NCBI GenBank assembly: GCA_001644045.1 | Contig: LUUF01000043.1 | Span: 180,922 to 244,921 of the forward strand | Origin: Methylomonas methanica | GTDB lineage: Bacteria; Pseudomonadota; Gammaproteobacteria; Methylococcales; Methylomonadaceae | DNA length: 64,000 bases | Direction: 5' to 3' | Shown here: piece after piece, positions 28,429-36,421 of the stretch | Position numbering within the stretch: position 1 is the stretch's first letter | Layout: every line of letters begins with the position of its first letter | Translations under genes and position numbers: made by a program | The notes under the pieces: model-generated | Told to the model about the DNA's origin: nothing | What the model saw: the letters and a program-made list of their open reading frames with translations, nothing else | The model's database searches: none

Positions 28429-28923
28429 ATGATAGAGAAAACTTACCAAATCACCGAAAAACTATTGAATAACGGCCTAAAAGCGACGCAAAGTTTGCTC
28501 GAGTTGCTAAACGCCGAAGCCGTAAATCTAAAACAAAAAGCCGATGCGGAGGCGATTTCGGCACTCGCTGCGCATAAAAAAGATCTGGTCGCCCAGCTTG
28601 AGCAATTTACCAAGCAATTAGGGCAAGTGCTCGCCACCGAGCAGTTGGTGGTGAGTAACGATGGAATCAAAACCTATCTTGTCAAAGCCAAAGCCGCCGG
28701 CATCAATATTTCCGAGTCCTGGAATTATTGGAATCACATCGTTAGACTCTCCCAAACCTGCCGCACAATCAACGAACAAAACGGTGCAAGCATCGCTTTA
28801 CTGAGCCGGCATACGCAAAGATCCCTACAAATTTTAAGAGGTAAGTCGCCGTTAACCGCCACTTACGGTCCAGATGGCGTTACCCGTAACGAGCTGTTTT
28901 CGCATACATTAATTTCAGTGTAG
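28429..28923 (+). CDS. flgN: Flagellar export chaperone FlgN
   Basis: 164 residues, mostly helical, with the FlgN-like layout: an N-terminal helix (LLNNGLKATQSLLELLNAEAVNLKQKADAEAISALAAHKKDLVAQLEQF) and a C-terminal helix (TINEQNGASIALLSRHTQRSLQILRG) followed by TATYGPDGVT. It binds FlgK and FlgL in the cytoplasm before export. Position right after flgM supports the call. Confidence 0.9.
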   Translation: MIEKTYQITEKLLNNGLKATQSLLELLNAEAVNLKQKADAEAISALAAHKKDLVAQLEQFTKQLGQVLATEQLVVSNDGIKTYLVKAKAAGINISESWNYWNHIVRLSQTCRTINEQNGASIALLSRHTQRSLQILRGKSPLTATYGPDGVTRNELFSHTLISV

Positions 28924-28956
28924 ACTGAGCGCCGAATAACCAGACAGGTCGCTCAC

Positions 28957-29736
28957 ATGCTGCGAAAACTTAAGCATTTATTTTCAAAACCGTTGCCGAC
29001 GGAACCCGCTCAAGACGACGATGACGAGCTGTTAAGTTTTGAGAATCCTAACTTTATTACCGATCCCGACAAGGTTGCCAAGTTGCTGGGTGAAATTGAA
29101 AATAGTTCGCCTCTATGTACTGTTCAGGTTGAGGGCGAGGACTTTAGCTCTTCGATACTCGCGGTTAAACTGGATAAAAAGGTCATTATTCTCGACGAGT
29201 TGATGCCAAAACACGGTAATGATTTTTTATTGCTAAGTCGCTCGTTGAAACTCTCTACTTTTCACAAAGGTATTCATTTATCGTTCAATCTGACAGATAT
29301 CGAAGTCGGCCATTCACGAGGCATCAATTACTACAAAGCGCCGTTGCCTGATCGCGTGTTTTACCCGCAGCGTCGGCGTACTCCACGGCTGGAAATAAGC
29401 AGTATCGATATTCCCTTTTCCGGTGTTGTGCAACGCACTGGTATTTCGGTCGGAGGTAGTCTGTTCGACCTCTCCAGAGGTGGTGCGGGTATTACCGTGC
29501 CGGTTAACAGGGCGCGGGTTCAGCGCGGCGATATGATCAAAAATTGTCAAATTACTTTTGAAGATTATGTAATGGATTTTGATTTGTCCGTGCGCTTTGT
29601 GAAGCCGGTGTCTGCCGCTTCCGCGAAAGTGCAAATAGGCGGACTTTTCGAAAATCTGTCTGCAAAAAGTCAATCCAAGCTGTCCTACTTCATTACTTCG
29701 CTTGAGCGAGTAGAGATCAGAAAACAGAAAGCTTAG
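28957..29736 (+). CDS. PilZ-domain cyclic-di-GMP effector, YcgR-like flagellar brake
   Basis: 259 residues. An N-terminal YcgR-type beta domain (about 50-140) precedes a C-terminal PilZ domain (about 143-245) with both c-di-GMP motifs: the RRRTPR box (RxxxR) and DLSRGGAGI (D/N-x-S-x-x-G). Proteins of this build slow the flagellar motor when c-di-GMP rises. Its place directly after flgN, 34 bp away and on the same strand, fits that role. The next feature downstream is the tRNA-Arg gene. Confidence 0.87.
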   Translation: MLRKLKHLFSKPLPTEPAQDDDDELLSFENPNFITDPDKVAKLLGEIENSSPLCTVQVEGEDFSSSILAVKLDKKVIILDELMPKHGNDFLLLSRSLKLSTFHKGIHLSFNLTDIEVGHSRGINYYKAPLPDRVFYPQRRRTPRLEISSIDIPFSGVVQRTGISVGGSLFDLSRGGAGITVPVNRARVQRGDMIKNCQITFEDYVMDFDLSVRFVKPVSAASAKVQIGGLFENLSAKSQSKLSYFITSLERVEIRKQKA

Positions 29737-29764
29737 CCTTTTGCCCTGTGGTAAAATCGCAACT

Positions 29765-29846
29765 CAAGGTCCCGGTAGCTCAGCAGGATAGAGCGGTCCC
29801 CTCCTAAGGGACAGGTCGGACGTTCGAATCGTCTCCGGGACGCCAT
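29765..29846 (+). repeat. Left 82-bp direct repeat (attL), containing tRNA-Arg
   Basis: Identical to 36340-36421. It runs from the CAAG before the tRNA to one base after the CCA. The pair bounds the AT-rich island and is best read as attachment-site duplication. Confidence 0.85.
29769..29845 (+). tRNA. tRNA-Arg(CCU), first copy
   Basis: 77 nt with encoded CCA. Acceptor GTCCCGG pairs with CCGGGAC; D-arm GCTC/GAGC; anticodon stem GTCCC/GGGAC with loop CTCCTAA (anticodon CCT); T-arm GGACG-TTCGAAT-CGTCT with one G-T pair. TAAAAT at 29752-29757 may be its -10. Probably the resident chromosomal copy, following the PilZ gene. Confidence 0.97.
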
Positions 29847-30225
29847 GAAAATCCTCAAAAACTCTTTTTGTTCAACAGGTTATATCACCATTCGGTGAGC
29901 CTTCATCATAGCGCTACTTTCCGTAAATATCTACCTTTAGCATACTTAGTGTGAACGAATTGTGAACGGAATGTGGCTTGTAGCCCCCGTCATTCAAGGG
30001 ATTTAAGAAGAGAAAGAGAAATAAGACTCCAAACCCTAGGGGGGATGGTTAGAACTGGGTAACCTTGCTGATCTAGGGCATATAAGATCTATCCCACACG
30101 ATCTAACCCTTGAATGATAAAACACAGTCTAGGCTTTGCCTGAGTCTGATTTAAAAAATGAACTATCCTTGATCTTAAAAAACTCTTCTCTATTCGCTCT
30201 ATAGAGCAGATAGCATATTATCCAA
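29846..30225. other. Gene-free left end of the island with structured repeats
   Basis: 380 bp without a gene. It holds a pair of TGTGAACG octamers (29950-29968) repeated near the right end, and an 11-bp perfect inverted repeat TCATTCAAGGG (29990-30000)/CCCTTGAATGA (30107-30117) enclosing a nested GGTTAGA/TCTAACC pair and GATCTAGGG/GATCTATCCC elements. This could be an attachment-site arm, an origin or a structured RNA; the sequence alone does not decide. Confidence 0.5.
29950..29968 (+). repeat. Left copy of paired TGTGAACG motif
   Basis: TGTGAACG-AAT-TGTGAACG, found again in the same orientation at 36272-36290 near the other island end. Candidate integrase arm-binding site. Confidence 0.55.
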
Positions 30226-30558
30226 TTATTCCGGGTGCGTAATCGCAAGGTCATTTATGTCTTTACCTGAAGTAATCCAATCTTTGAACCACTTAGGTTT
30301 AGGGCCGCGACCATTCCACTCATTAGCATTATCAGGGCTTCTATACTTAGCTGGAAGAGGTTTCTTTTTTGTTTTGTTATCTTCCTTTGTTTCATTACTG
30401 GAGCTATCGGAAAAGCCTAGTTCATTGGCTTTAATGTTATATAAAGTAATTTTAGCCTTTATATCATTGATTACCTCATGCAATTCTTCTTGCCTGAGGC
30501 GCTCAGCTTCTGCTTGAAGCTCCTTAATTTGCTCTTGTAACTCTGAATAGGTTGCCAT
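30226..30558 (-). CDS. H-NS-family nucleoid protein
   Basis: 110 residues. An N-terminal coiled coil (YSELQEQIKELQAEAERLRQEELHEVINDIKAKI) for oligomerisation, a flexible acidic/lysine linker, and the C-terminal H-NS DNA-binding domain with KYRSPDNANEWNGRGPKPKWFKDWI, the conserved core loop. Such proteins silence AT-rich foreign DNA; carried on an island they may keep it quiet or moderate its cost. It reads leftward toward the attL end. Confidence 0.9.
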   Translation of the reverse strand: MATYSELQEQIKELQAEAERLRQEELHEVINDIKAKITLYNIKANELGFSDSSSNETKEDNKTKKKPLPAKYRSPDNANEWNGRGPKPKWFKDWITSGKDINDLAITHPE

Positions 30559-30677
30559 GATCTAATTTACCCTTCTAAAAACAGTTATAACGAAAATTAA
30601 TAATCAAGAGATGATGTTATCTTGGTTTTGTATTCTATGCTTTATCCAAATTAACAGCAAATCTTATGCTATAGATT

Positions 30678-31589
30678 ATGACAGAGCCAATAGAAAGTTT
30701 AATGAGAAAATGTCCAAGTTGTGAAGATGTATTCCTTGAGCATAGTGATGACAGATTATATTTTCAGCTCACTCCTGGAATGATTTGGACTGATGGTTCT
30801 GGCTGCGATGATTTAAGAATAGAAGAAAATCTTCATCAATGTAAAAAATGCGCATCGATTTTTTATACAAAAGAAGCTGAAATAGTTGGAATTGATAATA
30901 TTGACTGTATTGTTAAGAACGGATGCTTTATAGAGGGAGGAAGAAAGGTGAATGAATTTTATTCCAATTTCAACATACCTTCATTAAATGGATTTATCGG
31001 ATCATCAATAAAGCATAAAAAATTGAACAGACATTACATACCATTAAAGGGGATGCCTCCAAACTTCAACGGTTTTTCAGAAGACAGGGAGTTTATGGCT
31101 TGTGCAAATTCTATTGACTACGTTAGAGCAATAAGCCTTAAGTTGTTTTCGTCATTAGACGATGAGTTGGATTTGCGAATTAAAGCTTGGTGGAGCGATA
31201 AGTTTAGTTCAGAAGATATTAGACTAATAGCCTTAAAGGGATTTAAAGAATGCAATAGCGAAGACAATGAACTATTAAGAAGCTCATCATTGCCTATCGA
31301 AGCAGAAAACAATATCAGAAGAATGCTCGATATAATTGACTTGAGCCCTAAGTATAGCGTTGATTATCTACCATACAAGATAATGAGGTCTGATATGCTA
31401 AGACGATTAGGGCTTTTTGATGAGTGCGCGAATTTCCTAAAAAGCAATACGGAGCAAAGCGATTTAGATAGGCTAGAGTATAAGTATGCAATAGAGACCA
31501 TTTTTTTATCTTGCAAAGAGAGAATTAGATGTGCAAGAAGAACTGGATTTGAAAGACCTTGGGCAAGTGGTCCAGATTTTTATGTATAA
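30678..31589 (+). CDS. Unknown island protein with N-terminal zinc-ribbon-like cysteines
   Basis: 303 residues, low-GC. Two CxxC pairs near the N-terminus (CPSC about 12-15 and CKKC about 55-58) suggest a zinc ribbon; the remainder is acidic and helix-rich (for example ISLKLFSSLDDELDLRIKAWWSDKF, NNIRRMLDIIDLS) without a signal peptide or membrane helix. I do not recognise the family. It is followed 28 bp later by another unknown gene on the same strand, and the pair looks like an operon of island cargo. A defence function is conceivable from context only. Confidence 0.75.
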   Translation: MTEPIESLMRKCPSCEDVFLEHSDDRLYFQLTPGMIWTDGSGCDDLRIEENLHQCKKCASIFYTKEAEIVGIDNIDCIVKNGCFIEGGRKVNEFYSNFNIPSLNGFIGSSIKHKKLNRHYIPLKGMPPNFNGFSEDREFMACANSIDYVRAISLKLFSSLDDELDLRIKAWWSDKFSSEDIRLIALKGFKECNSEDNELLRSSSLPIEAENNIRRMLDIIDLSPKYSVDYLPYKIMRSDMLRRLGLFDECANFLKSNTEQSDLDRLEYKYAIETIFLSCKERIRCARRTGFERPWASGPDFYV

Positions 31590-31617
31590 ACCCTTTCAAT
31601 AAGACAAGGATAAATGA

Positions 31618-32145
31618 ATGTTTGGACTTTTTAAAAAGAAAGAAAATAAAAAAGTTGAGATTTATACCTTAATAAATAGCCTATCCAATCGTCTCGAAGA
31701 TATTTGTAGAACAATACGTCAAACTACCGCAATACCATCTATTCAATCTAGCGATTTATTTTTAAAAGAATGTGCTGCCTTATCGTTTTTCATTGTATGC
31801 ACAGGGATTGCTAGAGCACCCATTATTTTAGAAAAAAAAGAATATCTGATAGAGGAGATTGCTAGAGCGTGGGCTACTAACATAGACAATGGTATATTGA
31901 TTGAAAGCACAACTAGGTTACTTTCCGATAGGCTACATGAGTATGCTTATTTAGGAAACAGTGTAGAGGGGAAAGACTATTCGGCTAAAATTATTTTAAA
32001 ATTCCTGGATTTTATTGGTCAAAAAAAACCGGAGAACGGCGGGATAATATCTGTTCTTCACTCTACGCTATTGCCACTGATTGAAACAACTGAGAAATTT
32101 ATAATCGATGTAGATAGGTCTGGGTGTGTCCAATGGCCTTGTTAA
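31618..32145 (+). CDS. Unknown island protein
   Basis: 175 residues, low-GC. The start MFGLFKKKENKKVEIYTLINSL is followed by a helical region, IQSSDLFLKECAALSFFIVCTGIARAPI, which is hydrophobic but has nearby charges. No catalytic motif or family was recognised. Probably co-expressed with the preceding gene (28-bp gap). No counterpart elsewhere in the window. Confidence 0.7.
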   Translation: MFGLFKKKENKKVEIYTLINSLSNRLEDICRTIRQTTAIPSIQSSDLFLKECAALSFFIVCTGIARAPIILEKKEYLIEEIARAWATNIDNGILIESTTRLLSDRLHEYAYLGNSVEGKDYSAKIILKFLDFIGQKKPENGGIISVLHSTLLPLIETTEKFIIDVDRSGCVQWPC

Positions 32146-32292
32146 CCTTTGATCATGAAGTAAACAAATAATTATTGAAATAAAAAATTTTATAATCAGA
32201 TCGGACGGCCATGTGGAACATATTTTTAGCAACAAGACTTATAGCCTCAATAGGCGTAAAAAGAGTAGTGCTATACTTTATAGAGAGCCAAT

Positions 32293-32751
32293 ATGATTAA
32301 TCTACGCTTGATAGTTTTGTTGATATTGGTCTTTTTGACTTTCATTGATGCAAAAGCAGATTTACAGCAATGTAGAAAGAAGGACGGTTCTATTCTATAT
32401 TCTAATCTAGGATGCGAAGACGCTACAGTCATAAACACATATGATTTACCCACTAAAAAACCTGAACCTATTCAATCACCAGCAAATGTTCAACCCAGAT
32501 ATTTACCCCCTCGTCCTAAGGGTGACGCTAGATCAATAGCAACTTCAAAAGGAGGCTATTTAATAGACGTTGCACACAATGATGAGCTATTCATTATTAA
32601 TGGTGAAAAGTTTGAAGCCAAGACTTATTGCTTCAATATGAATGAGGGAGACACTGTAATTTTTATTGAAGGAAGTGCTCTTGGTGCTTGCGCTAGCGCT
32701 ACCCTGATAAACCTCAACACTAACAGCAAATGTGAAGTTTGGTGCAATTAG
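32293..32751 (+). CDS. Small secreted protein with DUF4124-like N-terminus
   Basis: 152 residues with a signal peptide (MINLRLIVLLILVFLTFIDAKA) followed by DLQQCRKKDGSILYSNLGCED, which resembles the 'xCxxxxGxxxYSxxPC' start of DUF4124 proteins. A proline-rich linker and a beta-rich C-terminal part with four more cysteines (CFNM, GACAS, CEVWC) follow, suggesting disulfides in the periplasm. Function unknown. A small hairpin follows at 32842-32857. Confidence 0.7.
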   Translation: MINLRLIVLLILVFLTFIDAKADLQQCRKKDGSILYSNLGCEDATVINTYDLPTKKPEPIQSPANVQPRYLPPRPKGDARSIATSKGGYLIDVAHNDELFIINGEKFEAKTYCFNMNEGDTVIFIEGSALGACASATLINLNTNSKCEVWCN

Positions 32752-32841
32752 TCTTTGAGCACCCGGCATAACTCCAAGTTATTGGAAAGAGAAAAAGGAC
32801 CGGCGCTTATATAATCTTATTTTACCAGTCGAACCGTTCGA

Positions 32842-32872
32842 AAAGGCTATTGCCTTTCATATTCTCTTTTTC
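32842..32872 (+). terminator. Possible terminator after the secreted protein gene
   Basis: AAAGGC-TATT-GCCTTT stem-loop followed after a few bases by a pyrimidine-rich TTCTCTTTTTCT tract. Confidence 0.45.
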
Positions 32873-32908
32873 TCAAAGGAAGGAAAACTTAGATTCAACT
32901 GCTTAACA

Positions 32909-32972
32909 CAGAACCGCGTGGTAAACCCTAATAGGTAATATTATATATATAAGGGATAAACACGCGGTTCTG
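32909..32972. repeat. 12-bp perfect inverted repeat around an AT-rich core
   Basis: CAGAACCGCGTG (32909-32920) and CACGCGGTTCTG (32961-32972) flank 40 bp that is almost pure A/T in its middle. It abuts the stop codon of the helicase-like gene. It may be a replication origin or nick site of the island, or a long-loop transcription terminator. Confidence 0.7.
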
Positions 32973-34841
32973 CTAATGACCTGATTTAACAAAAGATTGA
33001 CCCCGTATTTCCCAATCCCAAGGGTAATCATCGTTAAACACCCTGAGACTATTGGACCATTGATGACGTTCAACGTTAGAAAAATATGCTTTCTTTAGCG
33101 CTCTAGTGGATATTTTTCTAGTGAACTTTGTTCTAGGATTATGGTTAATAAAGTCTTCTTCAGTTAAGCTATTCAACTTGTCATTTATACGACCTGCTAT
33201 TTCACTATATAGACCTATCTCATTGTTTAAATGAATAGACTCATACCTTTCCCAATTAGCTTGAGGGAATACATCGTTTACAGCTCTTTTAATATTTGAT
33301 GGGTTAGAATGAAAGAAATAAGCAGTATGCTCTTTGCACTGCCCATCCTCGGTGATTCTCGATGAGCCCCTGCTTACAGCCTGATAAAACAGGTGGGCTT
33401 GCTCTTTCAATACTGCATCTGACAATAGGTTATTTTCATTAACGTCCTTATCCATATTTCCACTTTGACCTTTTATCATTCCGGCAACATAAGACCTTTT
33501 TAGATATAAGAGGCCAATGAATATTGAATGCTTGCAATGAGTGTAACCGTTTAATCCTAACTCATTGCCAAAGGTTTGGAAGTTAATGATTTTATTGCCA
33601 TTTCTATCGGTGACATCAAAGTCTATATCAGGAATCATCTCTCTCAGCTTTTTCTTGATAACCTCTTCAATAGATTTATTTCCTTTCTTTTTATAGCCCC
33701 ATATCAATAGAGGTTCTTTAGGCTTCTGAGCGAGAATAAAGAATATAATCTCAGCTACCTCCGCGACTAATTTAGAGTTCTCTTTGTGAAAAAATTCATT
33801 CTCTATGGTATTTCTACCTGCGCCACTCTTGAAATATTTGATCGTCAAATTTTCATAAGACTTAGGACAGTCTAATGTAACTGATTCTATGGTTGGGTCA
33901 AATTGCGTTAAAGCTCTTAGACAATGAGAGGCGTCTAATATAACAATGTTATCTAGTTCATCAGGCACTAATTGTCTAAAATGAATGATTGCTCCGCTAT
34001 CTTCTTTTATGTACCTTAATTCTCCATCATAATTTAAGCATTCAAATAAACTCTTTAAGTCCCTTGTATCATTGTTTGTTACTAGTAGATCAATCTGTTG
34101 ATTTATATTAAAAATCTCAGAAGGCAAATCGGGTAGCTTAATTGCTATATCATCCATCCCTTTTTTCGATTCAAAAATTAACTTTATTTGATTTAAAAAA
34201 TTAACTAACGCAGAAAATAATTCATTGGTTTCAAACTTATATTCATATCCATTGATTGCTGAATCTATAGAGTTTTTTATATTGAGGACTGACAAGCTTA
34301 TTGCGTTCCCTGACAGCAAAGACTCGTCCCAAATAACTAAATTCCTTCTTTTATCTTTATAGCCATAATAAGACTCAATCCATGTATTATGATGTTTAAT
34401 CTTGTTATGAGTTACAAGAACGAATGGCCTGTTTTCTATCTGATCTTCTGTATTGCTTGGAAGCGAGGCATGGGATTCATCCGGTTCTTTTTCCGGGTTG
34501 TAATGTTTGCTATGTAACAACCCAATCAATTCTTCTGGAATGCCGTCGTCTATTAAATCTTTTTTAAGATTGCATAGGGCCTCCACTTGGCCTGCTGAAA
34601 TGACAACAGAATAGTTTAGACCTAAGTTATGTATGGCAAATATTAGCCCTCTAACACAAGTTGTCTTTCCGAGTCCACAAGCTAAAGGATACGCCCTTCT
34701 TGCTGTATTTTCTTCTAACTGAGAAGCCATCCCCTCTATTATTTTTTGTAGTGCTTTTGAATGCAATTGATTCGGTTTATTGTTGTGTTTTTGCAATAAC
34801 CCCAATGTGTGATGCATCGCTAACGGTATAAGTCTGTCCAT
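32973..34841 (-). CDS. SF2-helicase-like ATPase of the island
   Basis: 622 residues, AT-rich. Motif I ACGLGKTTCVRG (54-65), motif II-like VIWDESLL (about 169-176, with DES in place of DEAD) and a motif VI-like FYQAVSRGSSR near residue 490 suggest a superfamily 2 nucleic-acid helicase/ATPase. The region between is divergent and no nuclease or primase motif was noticed. In minimal integrative elements a single large helicase-type protein often serves replication, which is my inference here. A second ATG eight codons in is possible. It follows the zinc-finger gene (12-bp gap) and ends at a large inverted repeat. Confidence 0.75.
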   Translation of the reverse strand: MDRLIPLAMHHTLGLLQKHNNKPNQLHSKALQKIIEGMASQLEENTARRAYPLACGLGKTTCVRGLIFAIHNLGLNYSVVISAGQVEALCNLKKDLIDDGIPEELIGLLHSKHYNPEKEPDESHASLPSNTEDQIENRPFVLVTHNKIKHHNTWIESYYGYKDKRRNLVIWDESLLSGNAISLSVLNIKNSIDSAINGYEYKFETNELFSALVNFLNQIKLIFESKKGMDDIAIKLPDLPSEIFNINQQIDLLVTNNDTRDLKSLFECLNYDGELRYIKEDSGAIIHFRQLVPDELDNIVILDASHCLRALTQFDPTIESVTLDCPKSYENLTIKYFKSGAGRNTIENEFFHKENSKLVAEVAEIIFFILAQKPKEPLLIWGYKKKGNKSIEEVIKKKLREMIPDIDFDVTDRNGNKIINFQTFGNELGLNGYTHCKHSIFIGLLYLKRSYVAGMIKGQSGNMDKDVNENNLLSDAVLKEQAHLFYQAVSRGSSRITEDGQCKEHTAYFFHSNPSNIKRAVNDVFPQANWERYESIHLNNEIGLYSEIAGRINDKLNSLTEEDFINHNPRTKFTRKISTRALKKAYFSNVERHQWSNSLRVFNDDYPWDWEIRGQSFVKSGH

Positions 34842-34853
34842 AGATAATTTTTT

Positions 34854-35054
34854 TTAATTGCTGTAGTTTGAAGGATACTGCTGCTTAAATATTTTCATTT
34901 TTTCTTTTCTTAGTAAATAGTAGTCTTTATTGTATATAGAATCGCACTGCTTACATCTAGCTTTCTTGAACGCTTTGCTGTTAGGTGAGCCATTGAAAAG
35001 TAATATCGGTAGGATCCTGTCGCACCCTGAACATTTTTTTAATTGTTCGGTCAT
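34854..35054 (-). CDS. Small CxxC zinc-finger protein
   Basis: 66 residues. Two CxxC pairs, CSGC (about 8-11) and CKQC (about 35-38), in the pattern KxCSGCxxxLPxxxFxxxxxxxxxxRCKQC, like the zinc-ribbon start of phage HNH or endonuclease VII-type proteins but without any nuclease domain. Upstream of and probably co-transcribed with the helicase-like gene. It might be a regulator or a helicase accessory factor. Confidence 0.7.
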   Translation of the reverse strand: MTEQLKKCSGCDRILPILLFNGSPNSKAFKKARCKQCDSIYNKDYYLLRKEKMKIFKQQYPSNYSN

Positions 35055-35075
35055 TATAGCTCCTTTTTCTTATTG

Positions 35076-35122
35076 CAAAAAAAAGGCCTAACTCTTTCGA
35101 GATAGACCTTTAGCTGTCTTTT
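35076..35122 (-). terminator. Bidirectional terminator between integrase and zinc-finger gene
   Basis: AAAGGCCTA (35082-35090) pairs with TAGACCTTT (35103-35111), with an inner CTC/GAG pair and a TTTC loop. On the minus strand it is followed by eight Ts (35084-35077), which fits termination after the integrase gene. Confidence 0.7.
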
Positions 35123-35273
35123 TGGGCTTCACTTTTTATTGAGACAATGATAGTCAATACAAAGTTCAATATTCATACTGTCTTGAATTCGACTATATTT
35201 TGTTAATGTTGTATATAAAAGTTAACCACTATAATGGTATTTGATAGATCTTTTATATGCTTTAGTCAATCAC

Positions 35274-36251
35274 TTAATCTAATTTTAAAGCTAAGTCGGC
35301 AGCTTTTAGATGGGTATATCGTTTCAGCATGGCAAGCGTTTTATGGCCGGTGATAGATGATACCTCCATCGTGTTCAAGCCTTTTTCGAATAGCCTAGAT
35401 GTTGATTCATGGCGCAAATCGTGAAATCTAAGGTCTTGAATTCCTGCTCTGTTACATGCCCTGGTAAAAGCCTGTGTAACGGAATCAGGACGTGTTCTAA
35501 AGACTTTATCGCTTGATTGCCTATCAATACCCTCCAAGATCGAAAGCGCCTTAGAAGAAAGCGGAACAGCCCTAGATTCACCATTCTTTGTATCAGGAAG
35601 AAGGATAAATCTATTCTCTATGTCCACATTTTCCCATTTGACTGATAGTAGTTCTGATCGTCTCATGGCTGTTTCGATAGCTAATTCCACTATGGTTTTT
35701 ACTTCATTGGTATCACTAAGGGCAGCTAGCAGTAATTCCAATTCATTTTCTACTAGTCTTCTATCTCTGCCCTTGCTAGCTGATGGCTTTCTGATCAATT
35801 GAACAGGATTGGCCGTAATGGGAATACCCCAATCTTTAATGGCTACGCTAAATATATGGGATAAGTTGCCTAATTCTCTGAGGACTGTAGCCGTAGCTTT
35901 ACCCTCTTTAAGCCGTTTGTCCCTATAGGCTGCAATGTGCTTACCTTGGATGGATGCCACAATAAGATGACCAAGCCCCCGCTTTAATAGCCTAAGGCGT
36001 CTTATCTCAGACTCGTAACATTTTTTTGTTGGCGAAACTTCTGATTGGTATCTATCTATCAGTTCTCCTAGGGATGTACTCTCTGCCTCTGTACGATCTA
36101 AGAATGTACCGTGATCGATTTGAGTCTCAATTGACCTTGCCCATTGTTGGGCTTGTGCTTTAGATTTAAAAGTTTTGGTTATTGGTGTTTCTTCTTTGCG
36201 TCTTATCTGTGTTTGCCAGGAGCCACTAGGAAGTTTTCTGAATGTTGCCAT
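35274..36251 (-). CDS. Tyrosine-type integrase of the island
   Basis: 325 residues from ATG 36251 (MATFRKLPSGSWQTQIRRKE). The frame is open further upstream but only through the tRNA, which is not coding. It has an N-terminal arm-binding-like region, a core-binding SAM-like domain (about 60-150) and a catalytic domain with Arg197 (ETAMRRSELL), Lys222 (DTKNGESR), His277-x-x-Arg280 (FHDLRH), His303 (ITGHKT) and Tyr312 (RYTHL). All five residues are intact, so the enzyme looks functional. It cuts and joins DNA at tRNA-Arg, whose second copy lies 89 bp from its start. The paired TGTGAACG motif sits in its promoter region. Confidence 0.95.
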   Translation of the reverse strand: MATFRKLPSGSWQTQIRRKEETPITKTFKSKAQAQQWARSIETQIDHGTFLDRTEAESTSLGELIDRYQSEVSPTKKCYESEIRRLRLLKRGLGHLIVASIQGKHIAAYRDKRLKEGKATATVLRELGNLSHIFSVAIKDWGIPITANPVQLIRKPSASKGRDRRLVENELELLLAALSDTNEVKTIVELAIETAMRRSELLSVKWENVDIENRFILLPDTKNGESRAVPLSSKALSILEGIDRQSSDKVFRTRPDSVTQAFTRACNRAGIQDLRFHDLRHESTSRLFEKGLNTMEVSSITGHKTLAMLKRYTHLKAADLALKLD

Positions 36252-36271
36252 GAGTACGTTTTCCAATTCAG

Positions 36272-36290
36272 TGTGAACGAATTGTGAACG
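36272..36290 (+). repeat. Right copy of paired TGTGAACG motif
   Basis: Same sequence and orientation as 29950-29968, located between the integrase start and the right tRNA copy. Candidate arm site and possible autoregulatory site. Confidence 0.55.
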
Positions 36291-36339
36291 AAAAGCATTT
36301 TTGACTAGCTTGGTGTATGTTAAGCTATTGATTAATAAA

Positions 36340-36421
36340 CAAGGTCCCGGTAGCTCAGCAGGATAGAGCGGTCCCCTCCTAAGGGACAGGTCGGACGTTC
36401 GAATCGTCTCCGGGACGCCAT
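36340..36421 (+). repeat. Right 82-bp direct repeat (attR), containing tRNA-Arg
   Basis: Perfect copy of 29765-29846. Confidence 0.85.
36344..36420 (+). tRNA. tRNA-Arg(CCU), second copy
   Basis: Base-for-base identical to the first copy including CCA. Its upstream sequence differs: TTGACT at 36301-36306 and TATTGA about 19 bp later could form a weak promoter, so whether it is expressed is open. Its 3' part overlaps the end of the serine recombinase remnant on the opposite strand. Confidence 0.95.

Larger units (their letters stand above)
29765..36421. mobile_element. tRNA-Arg-integrated AT-rich genomic island, about 6.6 kb
   Basis: Flanked by perfect 82-bp repeats with full tRNA-Arg genes. 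Contents: H-NS-like gene, two unknown genes, a secreted protein, a helicase-like protein, a zinc-finger protein and a tyrosine integrase adjacent to the right repeat and reading inward. Codon use is visibly AT-rich against the flagellar and leucine genes around it. No capsid, portal, relaxase or conjugation genes were seen, so it is a satellite-like or minimal integrative element. Paired TGTGAACG octamers lie near both ends. Confidence 0.88.
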
